From Wyeomyia smithii (lineage: Eukaryota > Arthropoda > Insecta > Diptera > Culicidae), in contig NC_073695.1 in NCBI RefSeq assembly GCF_029784165.1, positions 227,263,916 through 227,327,915 on the forward strand: DNA of 64,000 nt. The letters are read 5' to 3'. This document shows, piece after piece, positions 11,575 to 23,999 of the stretch. Each line of letters begins with the position of its first letter. The first letter of the stretch is position 1. A program made the position numbers and the translations under genes. A model generated the notes under the pieces. That model made no database searches, had not been told where the DNA came from, and saw nothing but the letters and a program-made list of their open reading frames with translations.

Positions 11575-12135
11575 TTAGAAGCAAGAAATACTTCTATGGT
11601 TCTCCCTGCTCTGGAAGGGAGGGCTCCCATGCCTTCGAAACACAAATATCTATATAACTCGAGAACTAATGAAGCGAATGGAACCAAATTTGGAATGTGG
11701 ATGTTTCAAGAAGCAAGAAATATTCCTATGGTAATATGAGACCTTTCTAGAAAGGAAGGCTCCGAATGAAATGAAACACAATTTTTTTCATAACTCGAAA
11801 ACTAATCAAGCAAATGTAACCAAATTGAGCACGTCGAGGTTTTTGCAGGCGAAAAATGTTTCTAAAATGTAATGACAACCCTCCCTACTCTGGAAAGGGG
11901 GAGGAGTCCATACAAATTTCTGCATAACTCGGGGACTAATCAAGTAAATGGGACCTAATTTGGCATATGGAAGTTTTTGGAGGCAAGAAATATTTCTATG
12001 GTGGTTCGATGCCCCTCCTTTCTCTGGAAGGAAGAAATCCTATACAAATAATACACAAATTTTTGCATAACTCGAGAACTTATCAAGCGAATGTAACCAA
12101 ATTTGACATGTGGAGGTTTTTGGATGCGCAAAAAA
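11575..12135 (+). repeat. Degenerate tandem array, about 132-144 bp unit, four to five copies
   Basis: A recurrent unit contains gcaagaaatattcctatgg, a C-rich ctctggaaggg block, and cataactcgagaactaatc followed by aatgtaaccaaattt. Landmarks recur at 11582, 11714, about 11849, 11984 and about 12128, giving spacings of roughly 132, 135, 135 and 144 bp. Copies are diverged by substitutions and small indels. It behaves like an old minisatellite carried within a larger interspersed repeat. Confidence 0.75.
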
Positions 12136-12214
12136 TCTCATACAAATCAAGCAGATATTTCAACCATTTTTTCGGAAAACGGATAAAATGATCGGAATGA
12201 TGCACAGCAGCTGA

Positions 12215-12740
12215 AAATCGACTCAAGACGCCACTTTTAAATCCAAGATGGAGACTTCAGGTTTCTGGAAAGCATTCAAAAATTGCCGAATACCACTTAA
12301 TATCGATATTTTCGGAACGAGAATAATGCCTAGAGGCCAGATATCGAATCCACAGTGGTGTCTTGAAAACAGCCGAAAATTACCAAGTACCATCCAATAT
12401 GGATATTTCCGGAACTAGAATGACGCCCAGAGGCCAGAATTTGAATTAACACCGCTGATGTTCTTGGATATTTTAGGAAAAAAAATCGCCACAATTATAG
12501 ATATTTCCGGAATCACAATATGGATGTTTTCGGAATCGCAATGATTCACAGAAGTCAAAAGTCTGTTTAAGACGCCATTTTGAATTTTAAGATGGTGACT
12601 TTTTGTTTCTGGAAAACAGCTAAAAATGACTGGAATCCACCCAATATGAATTTTATCCGAATCGAAGTTATGTACAGAAGCCAACAGGCGAGGATATTTA
12701 ATTCCGCTAAAACCAATCACATCAGACGATTTGGCTTTTG
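12215..12740 (+). repeat. Degenerate repeat array with 'agaggccag' units
   Basis: Repeating phrases are agaatgacgcccagaggccag, aagacgccattttgaat followed by aagatgg, tttctggaaaacagc, and caatatggatatttccgga. agaggccag occurs near 12331 and 12430, and aagacgcca near 12225 and 12570. Related but shorter material lies at 17190-17400. Confidence 0.65.
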
Positions 12741-12874
12741 AGTTTGAACGTATCAAATATCCGATTAGTCATGACTATAAACAAATCACAAAGTCAATTT
12801 TCGGCTGTCATTTAAGAATGTATAAAATTATTTAAATAAAAAAAGAGCAAAACAAAGTTTGCCGGGCAGCTAGT

Positions 12875-15800
12875 AGACTTTAAGTAACAACAGAAAAATC
12901 TACCACAGTAAACTGTCGCGATATTTTTCCCAAATTTTCCAAAAGCATCAGCGGTGGTTCTTGTGGTTATTGATGATCTCACCGGTCAATCAGATCGCTA
13001 TAAATTATCGCTCCCGACCCGCGGGCGCCTGTTTTCCTCTACGGTCGACTAATTTAAATCACTAAAAAAGTCCCACACCGTGCGTTTCTTGATTGAACAA
13101 TTGATGTCATCCGTAAGCGCACCCATGATCTATTGGAGTTATTAAGATGATTGTGTGATTGCCGGTATACAAGTAGCAAAAAGCAGCCGCTCTATTGAAT
13201 TGATTATATTAGTTTGACAGAGGCCCTCAAGTGTTGCGATGACAACTGTGTGTTGCGGTTTTTACGAGCCTATATACACTTCCGACCGAAAGTTCAAAAT
13301 CAATGATAAGAAATGTATCTATAAAACTGTTCAAACTCCATGGCAAAAAATATTTTCTACTTTTAACTAATTGGTTACTAGTCCCAATTATTCAATTCAA
13401 TCAGCTGTGGAAAATGATAGTATGGTAAAGTTTTACCATCGATTTCTTATTCTTATATGGATATCAAAATATGTTATAGAAAAACATCATTTTTAACGCC
13501 AAAGGGTAACTTCACGTGTTCAAACGAGGGCGTAATTCCCTGTACAGCCTATCGTGATAAAAAGCTAATCTATACTTGGTTAGCTTTTTTTGTTTTACTG
13601 CCGCCATCATGTGCTGTGGCACTCGCTGAACGATAATTAATATTACGCCATTATACAGCCAATTTGCAGCACAATTATCATCATACTATATGTTTTGCTG
13701 TCGGCACGATAGATTCGCCACCGTTCGAGTATGTGCACAATAAATCGAGCGTCGCATTCGATTAACTGATTTGATTTGAGTTGCCAGTCGAATTTCACCA
13801 AAGTTCGCGAAGGACCTGTGCAGCTTGATTCGAATGCGAATGGTACGAAAACGTTATTTTTTTCGAAAGTGTTACCGATTAGTAATGCTGTGGCAAACTA
13901 GTGCCATTATCTCATGATAAATTCACGCTCGCCACGATTCGAAATCAGTGTTTGATACAATCACTTCAGTAACTTCGTGCTTCGATTAAATCTTGCGCAA
14001 TATCCTAGTGGGTGGAGAGCTTTTGCGAAAAAAAAACTGCAGGAAATCTACCGGAACGGTGAAGAAAACGATTGCATTTACGATTCCTTCCACATTTCGG
14101 CAATTTACCTTCGGCGTATTTTTTGGTCACCATCAGGCGGAACTGCCAATCGTGATTTGCGATTTCGTAGAACAGCAGCACAACACACGTGACACGTTCG
14201 GAATAATTTAAATAATAATGATACTGAAATTGTGCCGCTTTGAGAAGTGTTACACTGTTTTGAAGCTATTTTCAGTATGCGGCACCGATACTGGCGAGTA
14301 GTGGCAACAAAAGGTGCATTCCACGAAAGACGCCACCACTACCATATCATCAACAACCATCTATCGTGGTATATTATTGTTTAAGGCTGATACTCCGAGG
14401 TTCGCGAATCCATTGATGAGAGATTGTGTACTGCGCACAATGAAAGATGCAAATTTTTCGGTTTGCCATCCTCCCGCGATTGCTGCGCTCATTCCAATTG
14501 CGGCTATTATAATGCGGTGCAATTAGATTGCAAGTGCACGTGCTGTTCGTAAAAAGCCATCCAACGCGTTGAAGGATCGCTCTTTTTTGTTTTGTTTCTT
14601 ATGTATATTTCCTTCGTTATGTACACGAATCATTGTAGGCAATTGTACACGAAATTGTGTTGTAGTACTATTTTCAAAAGAAAAATATTATCTTTTCTTA
14701 AAATCTCCCTTCCGATCACACATCGATTTGTGTTTAGACACGCGCTAGCACTACTTTTCACACCTAGCACTACTTTTCACACAAACTCGAACTCACGTTT
14801 TCACGATTTGGGTAAATAATTTTCCGCGCCGTCTCGTCATCATTAGAAGTGACGTTTTCCCGTTGTTTCCTAACGTTCTCCCACTGTGCCCGGCAGCTCC
14901 TACTGTCGACAGACAGCAGCCACTCGACCTTTGAGTATTATGTATCTATCCACTCGTGCGTGAGAGCTCACGTCTGAGGTTTGAGTTCGAGGCCTCCGAC
15001 GAGCAGGTCGGCAGGCATTTTCTTCGCTCTCATCTTCTTCCGTGACTATAATTAAAATAAAGTTAACATTATATGACCACATTCATCCGGTGAAAACTAT
15101 TAGTAGAATTTTCTCGTTCCCAGCAGTGTAGCTCTAATGCCTCTACTCATGTAGGTAATCGTTCAGTGGCACTGACAGCTGACTGTTAATTCAGTGTAAT
15201 CAGCTGACGAAGGGAAGACCGCTCGCTATCGTAGACTGACGCATAATGCAATCATAGGCGGAACTGCATCGATGAACTGCTTGAACTGCTACTCGGTCGG
15301 ATCGTTACGTTCATTAAGTCACTTGGGAGAACGTGATTTGCGTGACTAGGTAGCAGATAGAATGGTTTAGTTTGGCATCAAGACGTTAGCAGGTCTAAGT
15401 TCAGTAGAAACTTGGATAATTAGTTGCAGTTACAAGCAAACAGAATCAAGCCACTGATTTATTTAGATGAATAAGTCGGACCTTTTTTATACTATCAATA
15501 TCATTCATTGGATACGGATTCATAGATTATGTATAACAATAGATGAAATATCTGGTGTTTAAAATTCATCGGAATGAAATGAAAATCGATTTGACAAAAA
15601 ACAATAAATAATACAAGCGTATACAAGCGTATACAAGCGTATATATTTTCTTACGCGGATATGTTGAAAACGCGAAATTCTGAATGACCGCAGTTTTTAA
15701 GGCTGATTTTCCAATCACCGCATTTTCTACAGGGTTTCTTTATGATGTATGTAACTTCTGCGTAAAAGAAGTAGGTTTATTCACAAATTCTCGCATGGTT

Positions 15801-16850
15801 TTGAAAACATCGCATTACAACATTCAAACGACTTACATCATGGCATTTCTGAGTATGAAAAAATCAAGGTAACATTTCAAAAAAATTAAAAGCGGAACTT
15901 TTAGTTCATTTTTTATTCATGAATTCCTGAATATGTTGGCGTTGAGGACACAATTTTTAAGTCATTTGGAACATAAATATTGCATACATTGCCGATGAGT
16001 TCAGCCAACACTAAAAAAATCGAAAAAAAAACAAATAAATTTAGTATGTTTCACAAACTATGCCATACAGAACACTTTTGCTATAATTCAAAACACATAT
16101 GTCACTCATGAAAATAGTTATTACTAATGATAATTTATTTCCTTCCAATAAAAACTCCCAAAGTTTTTGTTCTGCATTTCCATACATTCAACGCGCTGAG
16201 CGTTACGATAAGATAATATTCATAGGCCACGTGCACTTTTTGGAAGGTGGAGAAACGGAGAAACTTGCCAACGTCTACACTTTCATATATTTTTTTAAAT
16301 TTGTATGAACTTAAAACTACGAAGCGGTAGGGCGTCCTAATAACTCAAATCAAGGTCACGTCCTCGTAACGCCGAAGTGAAATTGTTACGCAGTTTATTA
16401 ACAATCTTAAATAAGTACATGAGAAAGAAGTAGAAAAGTTGGTTCTATACTTTTAAATTGTTTCCTAAGACAATGAAGAAAAATAATGAATATTGACTAA
16501 TTCATGGTTTCGTGACATTACAACGGAGTTAGAATCTTCCTTGCTGAAAAAAGGGGCATTGCATTCAACTGTAGAATGCATAAGGGATCTGTAGCCTCAA
16601 GGTAACAGAGTCCAGACTTGGACAAACGAATTGTCCTCATGACGAATCTTAGTAGAATCAGACCGTTTGATATCAGAGAGACTTGTAGGCATGGGTTTAT
16701 TCTCAGGCTCCCTCCCATCCCTCACGCTAAATTCCAAAAAAGGCAATTATAATTGTCGATACTTGGCAAAGTAACTAACGAGGCTCGATAAAGAGGAGCA
16801 GTGGAGTCTGAAAATTGGCGTGAAAAGAAAAGGGTGAAAGTATAAAATCT
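12875..16850. other. Long non-coding stretch, possibly intronic or regulatory
   Basis: No supported exon. I noted a small palindrome (atggtaaagttttaccat, about 13419-13436), a 19 bp tandem duplication (14745-14782), a 10 bp unit repeated three times (atacaagcgt, about 15613-15642), and CpG-containing unique sequence at about 13700-15350. If the exon at 25487-25631 belongs to a gene continuing leftwards, this would be intron. Confidence 0.4.
14745..14782 (+). repeat. 19 bp tandem duplication
   Basis: ctagcactacttttcacac is present twice, perfectly and back to back. This is a minor local duplication. Confidence 0.85.
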
Positions 16851-16854
16851 GTCC

Positions 16855-17125
16855 CACGGTGACAAAAAAACCTTCCTTCCCGTTACAGCCGTTGGAGATG
16901 CAGAGGTAAACCTAGTCTCTGGCAACAACGAATTGTAACACTTCTTTTTCCCTTCTCTAACCGACGGTAAGGACGTAGCCGGGCCCATTATCGATCTATT
17001 CTCTGCAGAAACTACTAAATTGTTGTACATTGGGGATGGTAAATCAATCCCAAATTATTCGATGGTTCTTTGTTAAACTTCACTAGCTCAAGTTCATCAC
17101 GAAGGAGCAACCACGAAATGATCGG
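16855..17125 (+). repeat. Dispersed repeat A, copy 2
   Basis: Homologue of 8208-8520 in the same orientation. It leads directly into the short repeat array and Helitron-like end at 17405-17426, unlike copy 1. Confidence 0.65.
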
Positions 17126-17189
17126 TCGTCGAAAGACAAAGTATTTGACTGTAGAATGGCTCAATATCATTCAAAATATTTTTAAACCG

Positions 17190-17426
17190 GGATGATGTCC
17201 AGAGGCCACAATCTCAGATGCCATTTTAAACTCAAAATGACTAATTTCAGTTGCCTGACTACGTTGTAAATTTGCCAAATACTGCCTAATCTAGTTTTTC
17301 GGGAATCGGAAAGATGGCCAGAGACCGTTTTAAAATCCAAGATAGCGAAATAAAAAACGGCCAAAAATGGCACGGCATTTTGAAATGCACCTAAATTTCA
17401 AGCAACGTCGGGGACGTTCAACTAGT
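17190..17426 (+). mobile_element. Helitron-like 3' terminus with upstream repeat units
   Basis: Two degraded 'gatgtccagaggcca'-type units are followed by a hairpin, AACGTC-GGG-GACGTT (17405-17419), then caa and CTAG (17423-17426) next to a T. A short hairpin just upstream of a CTRR end, with a T flank, is diagnostic of Helitron 3' ends. The 5' boundary was not found, and no Rep/helicase is present. Confidence 0.55.
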
Positions 17427-17427
17427 A

Positions 17428-20400
17428 CGATATAAATTCCTTATTATAAAAAAAATCAAACTAAATTGAACATTCGTTTGAAAAACAATACAGCACATCA
17501 TTATGGAATTGAATTCAATTGGATTAGGAAAACAATATGATCACTTATGAGTCAAGTCTTTATTATAAATTTTATACATTCGCACTGTATAGCTGATTTT
17601 ATACTTGTTGGAACTGAATAATTCTAATTGCTAAGATTCGAAATACGAAGCTCTTTTTATACCGATGGCCATACACAACCGATTTAGGCTTTCGTACCGT
17701 GAGGGCATCGTAAATTACCTTTTCAATACAAATGATAGGAAACAAAATTAGCTGCGATAATCGTACATATCGTACGCCTCAGCAGGCAGACACCAAATGA
17801 CAGTATTCGCACTGCGACATTTATTTTATTATTTTCAGAAACAAGCTGCTGCAACTGAATTTAATGGTGGTTTAATGTCTGTTAGATGTTGATTTTTTTC
17901 GCTGCATCACCAGTATTTTCGTCTAAAAACGTTGCTCGAACGCGATGCCCATTTTCTGCCATTACTAGTTAATATCCGTATGCTTGGTACCATTTCGGTT
18001 ACATTTTTAGGTCTGAGGGATGAGCCAAACCTATGAAAAATGTATAGATATATTCGACCTTATAACTATTCCTCAATTTTCCTAATATAATAAGAAAATG
18101 GTGAATCGTAAATATTTTGTATTACATTCTGTTCAGTGTAAGAAAGCGATTAGCGTTTGAAATTTTCCCCTCTCAACGTTACATGTTCATTTTACTTATT
18201 ACAAAATGTAATCTAGTATTGTAATGAAAGACGCAGTCCTACATAAAAAATAAACTGCCATTCTTCGGGCTGCAAAACAAATAAGATGTACAAATGAACA
18301 TAATAAGCTTGTTATTGATAGCACTGGAAAACATAAATAACATTAACAAAAAATTGTATGCTTCCTTTTGTTACACCCAGGTTTGCTAATTGTCCTGTTA
18401 TTGTGACAAATGAAAAGAGAGTTTGAATACAAATTTCAAATTCTTTTTATGTCCAAGGTTATTAGTTAGCAGAGGGGGTAGCGAAAAAAAAAACACCGAG
18501 ACGAAAAAAAATAAATATCTTTGATCAAAGTTTGTGTGCAAGTTATGACATTTGTAACTTGCGCTCAAATAAATGTTGAAAAATAACATTTTATTTCTAT
18601 CAGTATTTATTTCGCTTGCCTTTTGACGACACTTTCGCTGTCACCTGACTTGTTTGTTGCTAAATTAAGCATTTATGCTATCGGAAAACCAATGAAATGA
18701 ACAAAACGGTTTGAGCTTTTTTTTTCTTCCCTTTCCAATATTCAAGATTTTTGAAGGGGGGGGGGAGTGACATAATATGAAAATAAAATTTGTAACGTCC
18801 TTTTTTACACTAAAAAATGTTATTTAGGTTGGAATAATTCCTTCAAAAGAATTTCATGGAATATATTTAAATGAATTGAAGTTTTAATGTATTTAGTAAT
18901 CAAAATACACCATGGGCAGTATTCACTAACAATCATACAATATCTAGGTATAACAGTTAGTTCTAAATCGTGCTGTAATCCCATAACTATTGCTTAAATA
19001 CGGTATTGTTCCAATTTAACTCAACATCGGAATAAACTTTTTGCTTGTTTTCCGGCCATAGAAACAACAAATAGAAACACATTGCTACTACATTTGCATC
19101 CCAAAGATTGAAAATGAACAGAGATTATACCCTCAACTAAACCTTAGCCATAACAGAAACTCTCTCTACAGTTGTCAACCGACAACCTTAATTGTTTCTA
19201 CCTAATTTATGGTACATATTTTTTTAATGCCCTAGTTAGGCAGCAAGTAGCACTCCCAAACTCATTTCCGTCGGAATGACGTCCTGCATCGTGCAAATGA
19301 TTGGAAAGAATTTTATTTTAATAATAGATGAGGCATAAACATTCCTAATGAGCGATCGTCACCGCAGGTTTCGTTAAATTATCGCCACGAGAGCACTGGC
19401 CAGCTCCGTTTAGCTGCGAGCGAGGCGAGTAAACGCCTAAAAACAAATCGTTTATTATGATAATATTTACATTTTATTGTACGGCTGTGTCAAGGGCTTC
19501 TCGGTGAGATGCTCTCACACAGAGCGTCTTGTGCACGAATCGTGTAGCAGCTTCTAGGCAAGCTACATTAAAGCTTAATGACCTGTCAAATACTACAAAT
19601 CGCCGCAGATAGGCGCTATTTGTCGTGTTTAGCGCTATCAACGAGTTACTAAAATCTTTGTTTCAATTTTCCACAAGCAAGAATTTTCAGCACCTATTAA
19701 TCAACCTAATCAAACCAATTACTCAACTTGGTCAATCAACTGTGACAATTGTATGTCACCGGTCACGACAGCTGACACGCCGAGAGTGATCGACAATTTT
19801 ATGTTTCGCTTTGGTTTAGCCCTCTTATGCTGAACTGGAATCCAAAACGGACACTTTATCGTGCTTCTGAAGGAACCGCCTTGCCTTGTCTGTACACATT
19901 TATGCACACGTTGTCCCGTGTGTCAATAATATGGTATGGTATGTATTACTGAAATGTATCAGATACAACAAAAAAGAGCGTCTAACGTCGTTTGTTCAAC
20001 AGTTCCTTTTCATTCGAGAGTAAATTCGAAAGAGCCGCCGTTGCGGATGCCGTGACGAAATTCAATAACATTCACCATTGTTGTCTGTTCCGCTCACCAG
20101 GGCTTGTCCGGTGCCAGTAAGTAGTTCAAGAAACAGAGAATGTTTTAATCATCGATCAAATCAAATCGTATTATTAGCCTGTAATCGATACGCAATCGCT
20201 GGGGAAACCGTTCCCCTCTGCGCTGTCAGTCACACCTCGGACGTGTCGGTATCCGATGTACTGCGGCACGGACATGATAGGAGTTTTTTTTTGTTTGTCG
20301 ACAAGAAGCGGCCCCACATCGTCGGATATCCGCTCCGGGTGGCTAGCAGAAGTTAGTCGTCGAATAGATTTCCAGAAGAGGTGCGGCTCTTCTGTGGATT

Positions 20401-21180
20401 ACTTGTAAGTTTTCAGATCGATCGCCCTCGCAAGTAGACTGTAAAAATGGATCACTTAAAGTAGTTCGCTCGATTGTTGATTACTCATTATGGATAGTTT
20501 TTATCGATGCTTCTTGGCTAAGTTTTCCTACCGACGACCGCTCCGTTAACTTTTTATAGTGCCTTCTTTGCATAGATGTGTGGAGTACTGCTGAATACGA
20601 TGTATTCTACAGATAGTTAGTGCTGTTAGTTGCAAAACAATAAAAGTACTTTAATTGACGTTACCTCACATAGTTCAAAATATAATTAGAAAAACTTTAT
20701 TCAAAACTTTCTATTATCTCACAACGATAAAGACAACGCAGAAGTGGAAAGTTGTTGAAAGACTTACCGGAAAACAACTTCACATGTTACTATCTTATGT
20801 TTCGATGCGATTGAATCGTTCCACATTTCTCTTGTGTGAGCTGTGGAACGTAACCCAATTATGCCTCACAGCTGAAGGATTCTCAATTGATGCACAACAT
20901 ATCGATTATATTCAGACGTGAGCCATGCCACTAGAATTTTTGAGGATGCCTGCGCGACTGGCTTCTAATTTTGATTTATAGTGCTGCTTTTGTTCTGCTT
21001 TGGCAGAGCAAAAAAAATAACAGCCCAAGTGACACGGTTTCAGGATACATTTGAAAAAGTTTGATTGATTGTCCCTTAAAACCGAGCACAGGTCTTATTA
21101 TTTTCCCAAACTGCGACAAAACAGCCCCAAATCCTTCATAGGAGCAAGAAGGCTCATGCTAGAGGAGGTGCTCAGGTATA
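17428..21180. other. Non-coding, no gene recognised
   Basis: AT-rich with simple-sequence runs (for example a G run near 18757-18766). An open frame at 20078-20356 contains a strong splice-donor-like gtaagt near 20117, but I could not connect it to any coding sequence. Confidence 0.4.
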
Positions 21181-22119
21181 CAGGGTGATTAATTCCTAGT
21201 TGGGATGCGGAAAGAAAGTTGGTGCCAAAGAACAAATTGTAGAGCGGTTATAAACGTTCAATTCGAGCTATAAAACAATAACGTGAACTACATTGTTTAG
21301 TGAGAGGGCTTGAAATACGTTTAAAACTGTACTATTTTACAAACATGTCTGCTTCCAAATTTTATGTTTTACTTTTTTTTAAATTTCTTAGTTTTCAAAT
21401 GAAACCAGTAGAATTGTTCTAAGTGGTATATGTACACCTAAACTTGTGCGACTTTATGGAAAAGTATTCAAGAAGCCTCAAAGTTGAATAACTCCCAGTA
21501 GATTAACGTTAGGGCATATGCGTAGTAGAGTTTTTTCTATCACACAATGAAATATTTCCAGAGTCTCAGCAAATAACCTATCATCCTTTATTTCCTAAGG
21601 GTCGCTTAAAACTCTACATTTTTTCGATATGAACTCATAATGTCGTTCAAGAGCTGTTCAAAACCATAAGAGTTTTATAAATTGAGAACATATTTCTCTT
21701 TTTTAGAATATTTCGCTGTTGACGGAATTTGTATATTATTTACATATAGAGCAAGTTATGCAACACCCATAGTTCTATAACTTCTTCGAAATTACTTCAC
21801 CGTAGATTGTTAAATAAAATAGCCAAATCTACATACATGTTTGTGATAATAACTGAGATTTTTTTTATTCGAAAGAAACTGTACTAAATCATTGCTGGAA
21901 AGGACTGAAAACATGGTGCATGAAAACAGAAAAAAATATTGGTTATGAAACTTGCACAAACTTTAATGGAAAACCACCTTTGTTCTACGGTGAAAATAAT
22001 GGCAACCAGAAAACGTTGAGGACAAAAGTGGTACGTGTCTTGAATATTCAACACCGACTATTTTGTCAACTGGTTACCCTAGATACTATCCAGTCAACTG
22101 GTTATCCTATTCAGTTTTT

Positions 22120-22450
22120 TTCAGAACCACTCCTTAACAGTCAATTAGAAGTAAGATGGTCTTTTGCCGAAGTACTCCAATATATTTCGGTCAAAAAATA
22201 TTTTCTTCTAGTTGGCCATCCGGGAGTGGTTTCGAAAAAAAAAAAGAAAAGTTACAGGACCACTTTTGAAAGTTGACCTTTCTACGGTAGTTCCGAATCC
22301 TCCTAAGAATCACCTGGTGGCCACCTTGAACCATATTTCGGTCAAAAGACCATTTTCCTTGTAATTAATCGAGCAACAATAATTCAGATAAAACCGCGAG
22401 CTCTAGAACCACTTTTGAAAATAGACCCCTTTACGGTATTTCCGGATCTG
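22120..22450 (+). repeat. Diverged tandem duplication, about 149 bp period
   Basis: ttcggtcaaaa recurs at about 22187 and 22336. accacttttgaaa recurs at about 22259 and 22408, each time followed by a ga-c-tttacggta-ttccg block. A third, more decayed partial unit (cagaaccac) starts near 22122. Confidence 0.65.
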
Positions 22451-22637
22451 GAGGGCTGCTTTACCGAGAGCTAACCTTGAGTTCAGTGTGTAGACATGTA
22501 TCCACCCATAACTTTCCTAAAGACACCAGAGGGCTTTTTTTGACGGTTCTAGAGCTATAATGCATCCACCATCACGCTCAGACTGAACATGTCTTAACAT
22601 TATAGTGATTTTTTTTTTGTTCACACAAAATTTAGGA

Positions 22638-22735
22638 TATCGAACGTCTTCGTCAGTGGTTTTCTTCGGCAGTTTTTCTGCAGCAATCTTATGCAAAAGG
22701 GGGCCGAAGAAAACCACTGACGAAGACGTTCGATA
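22638..22735. repeat. Perfect 33 bp inverted repeat (hairpin), 32 nt loop
   Basis: The left arm 22638-22670 (begins tatcgaacgtcttcg, ends ttcttcggc) is exactly complementary to the right arm 22703-22735. The loop 22671-22702 is AT-rich. Weak similarity continues outside the arms, so it may be the core of a larger palindromic MITE. RNA from either strand would fold into a long perfect duplex. Confidence 0.9.
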
Positions 22736-22800
22736 CCCCATTTGAAACGGCACAATACAAATTAATATTTTACGGAGCAAATTAAATCTAATGCCTTTTG

Positions 22801-22875
22801 GTCCAAAATATTTTATAAGCTAAATGCAAAATTTCTTATGCTCGCTGCCGACTACGAGTTGAAACTAAATCTAAT
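22801..22875 (-). repeat. Dispersed repeat C, copy 1 (inverted relative to 37225-37310)
   Basis: ctcgctgccgactacgag at 22841-22858 is the exact complement of 37264-37281. Flanking sequence (a taaatgcaaaattt tract and tttagtttc-like sequence) also matches in inverted orientation over about 70 bp. Confidence 0.65.
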
Positions 22876-23574
22876 ACTAAAACTAACGTGGTTTTCTTTT
22901 TAACCGAGTTTTGTTTCGCTGTCAAATGGGCACCTTGATGCTCTTCAAACAGCTATAAACATGTAGCATGTATGGCAAGTTACGCTGAGCGAGGATATCA
23001 CGAACTGGCACATAGGGTTGTATTCCTCGGGCCCTGAGATTATAGTGATTATGTTAATACCCGAAAATTGTTTTGGCTATAACTCTGGTATGAGTTATCA
23101 GATCTCGTGTTTTCTTGGATATTATGGTATATTATTGCGTTCTGCATCAATTTATGCAAATTTATGCATTTATGCGTTCTGCATCAAATTAAGACACATG
23201 TGCCGCTTTTGCTCTTCACATTTACTTACAACATTCTCGAGGATAAATAGTTGCGCTTAAATAAAGTTTGTTTGAAATTTTCAAGGCAAAAATGTTATCC
23301 GTGATAGCCTTACAATTAGTCCTTGGAAAAACAAAAAATGTCGTCTTTGAAATGAAGAGAATAATAAATAATTGTTTTTGGGTATCACAACTATGCAAAT
23401 TACTTATTCCATTCTACGATTATTGTTGTTTATTATTCCCATACAAGCGTATACAGTGGATTCCGAATATCAGATATTTTCATATGCGGTATTCATAATT
23501 TACGATCGGCGTTACGTGATAAATAATCTTCGTGAAGACAAAAATTTTACTCCAAAAATGAGCATTTTTATTAA

Positions 23575-23990
23575 GACGTCATCCATAAATTACGTAACGC
23601 TCATAGGGGGGAGGGGGGGAATCCTTGAGCGTTACGATTTGTTACACAGGGGAGGGGAGGGGAGGAGGTGAGTTCAGCGTTACGTAACGAAAAATCTCTG
23701 GAGAGACTCTCCAAAAACGAGCATTTTTATCAGGGAAATCCTTCTGCAGCGTTACGTAATTTTTATGGGGGGGTAGGTGTTGGCGTTACGTTTCGTTACA
23801 TATGGGGGGTGGGGGTCCGAAAATCGGGTTTTTTGCGTTACGTAATTTATGGATGTCGCCTAAGCAAATTCTTCTACTGCATTGCATAATTTTTTGACCG
23901 GGTAGATGGTGACGTTACGTTTTGTTACATATAAGGAAGGGGGTAAAAAATTGGGGTTTTTCGCGTTACGTAAATTATGGATGTCGCCTT
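23575..23990. mobile_element. Compound MITE with gcgttacgtaa repeats
   Basis: The outer ends are inverted: catccataaattacgtaacg at the left (about 23580) and cgttacgtaaattatggatg at the right (ending about 23983). A second internal terminus (gcgttacgtaatttatggatgtcgcc, about 23836-23861) divides it into two related halves. G-rich tracts and further gcgttacg copies fill the interior. The outline suggests one element with a partial tandem duplication. Confidence 0.65.
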
Positions 23991-23999
23991 ATTGAATTT

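Larger units (their letters stand above)
11340..12873 (+). mobile_element. Helitron-like non-autonomous block with two internal repeat arrays (tentative)
   Basis: A block with a single-copy leader (about 11340-11570) and two internal tandem arrays (11575-12135 and 12215-12740). It ends in tgccgggcagCTAG at 12873, followed by T. A CTRR end next to a T flank is the Helitron hallmark. The terminal hairpin here is weak (tgcc-g-ggca), and I could not find a TC 5' end or a Rep/helicase. The same second array precedes a better Helitron-like terminus at 17405-17426, which supports the grouping. Confidence 0.45.

Noticed and set aside
20078..20356. 92-codon frame with a gtaagt donor-like site
   Set aside because: No recognisable protein and no partner exon; a donor hexamer alone is not evidence.
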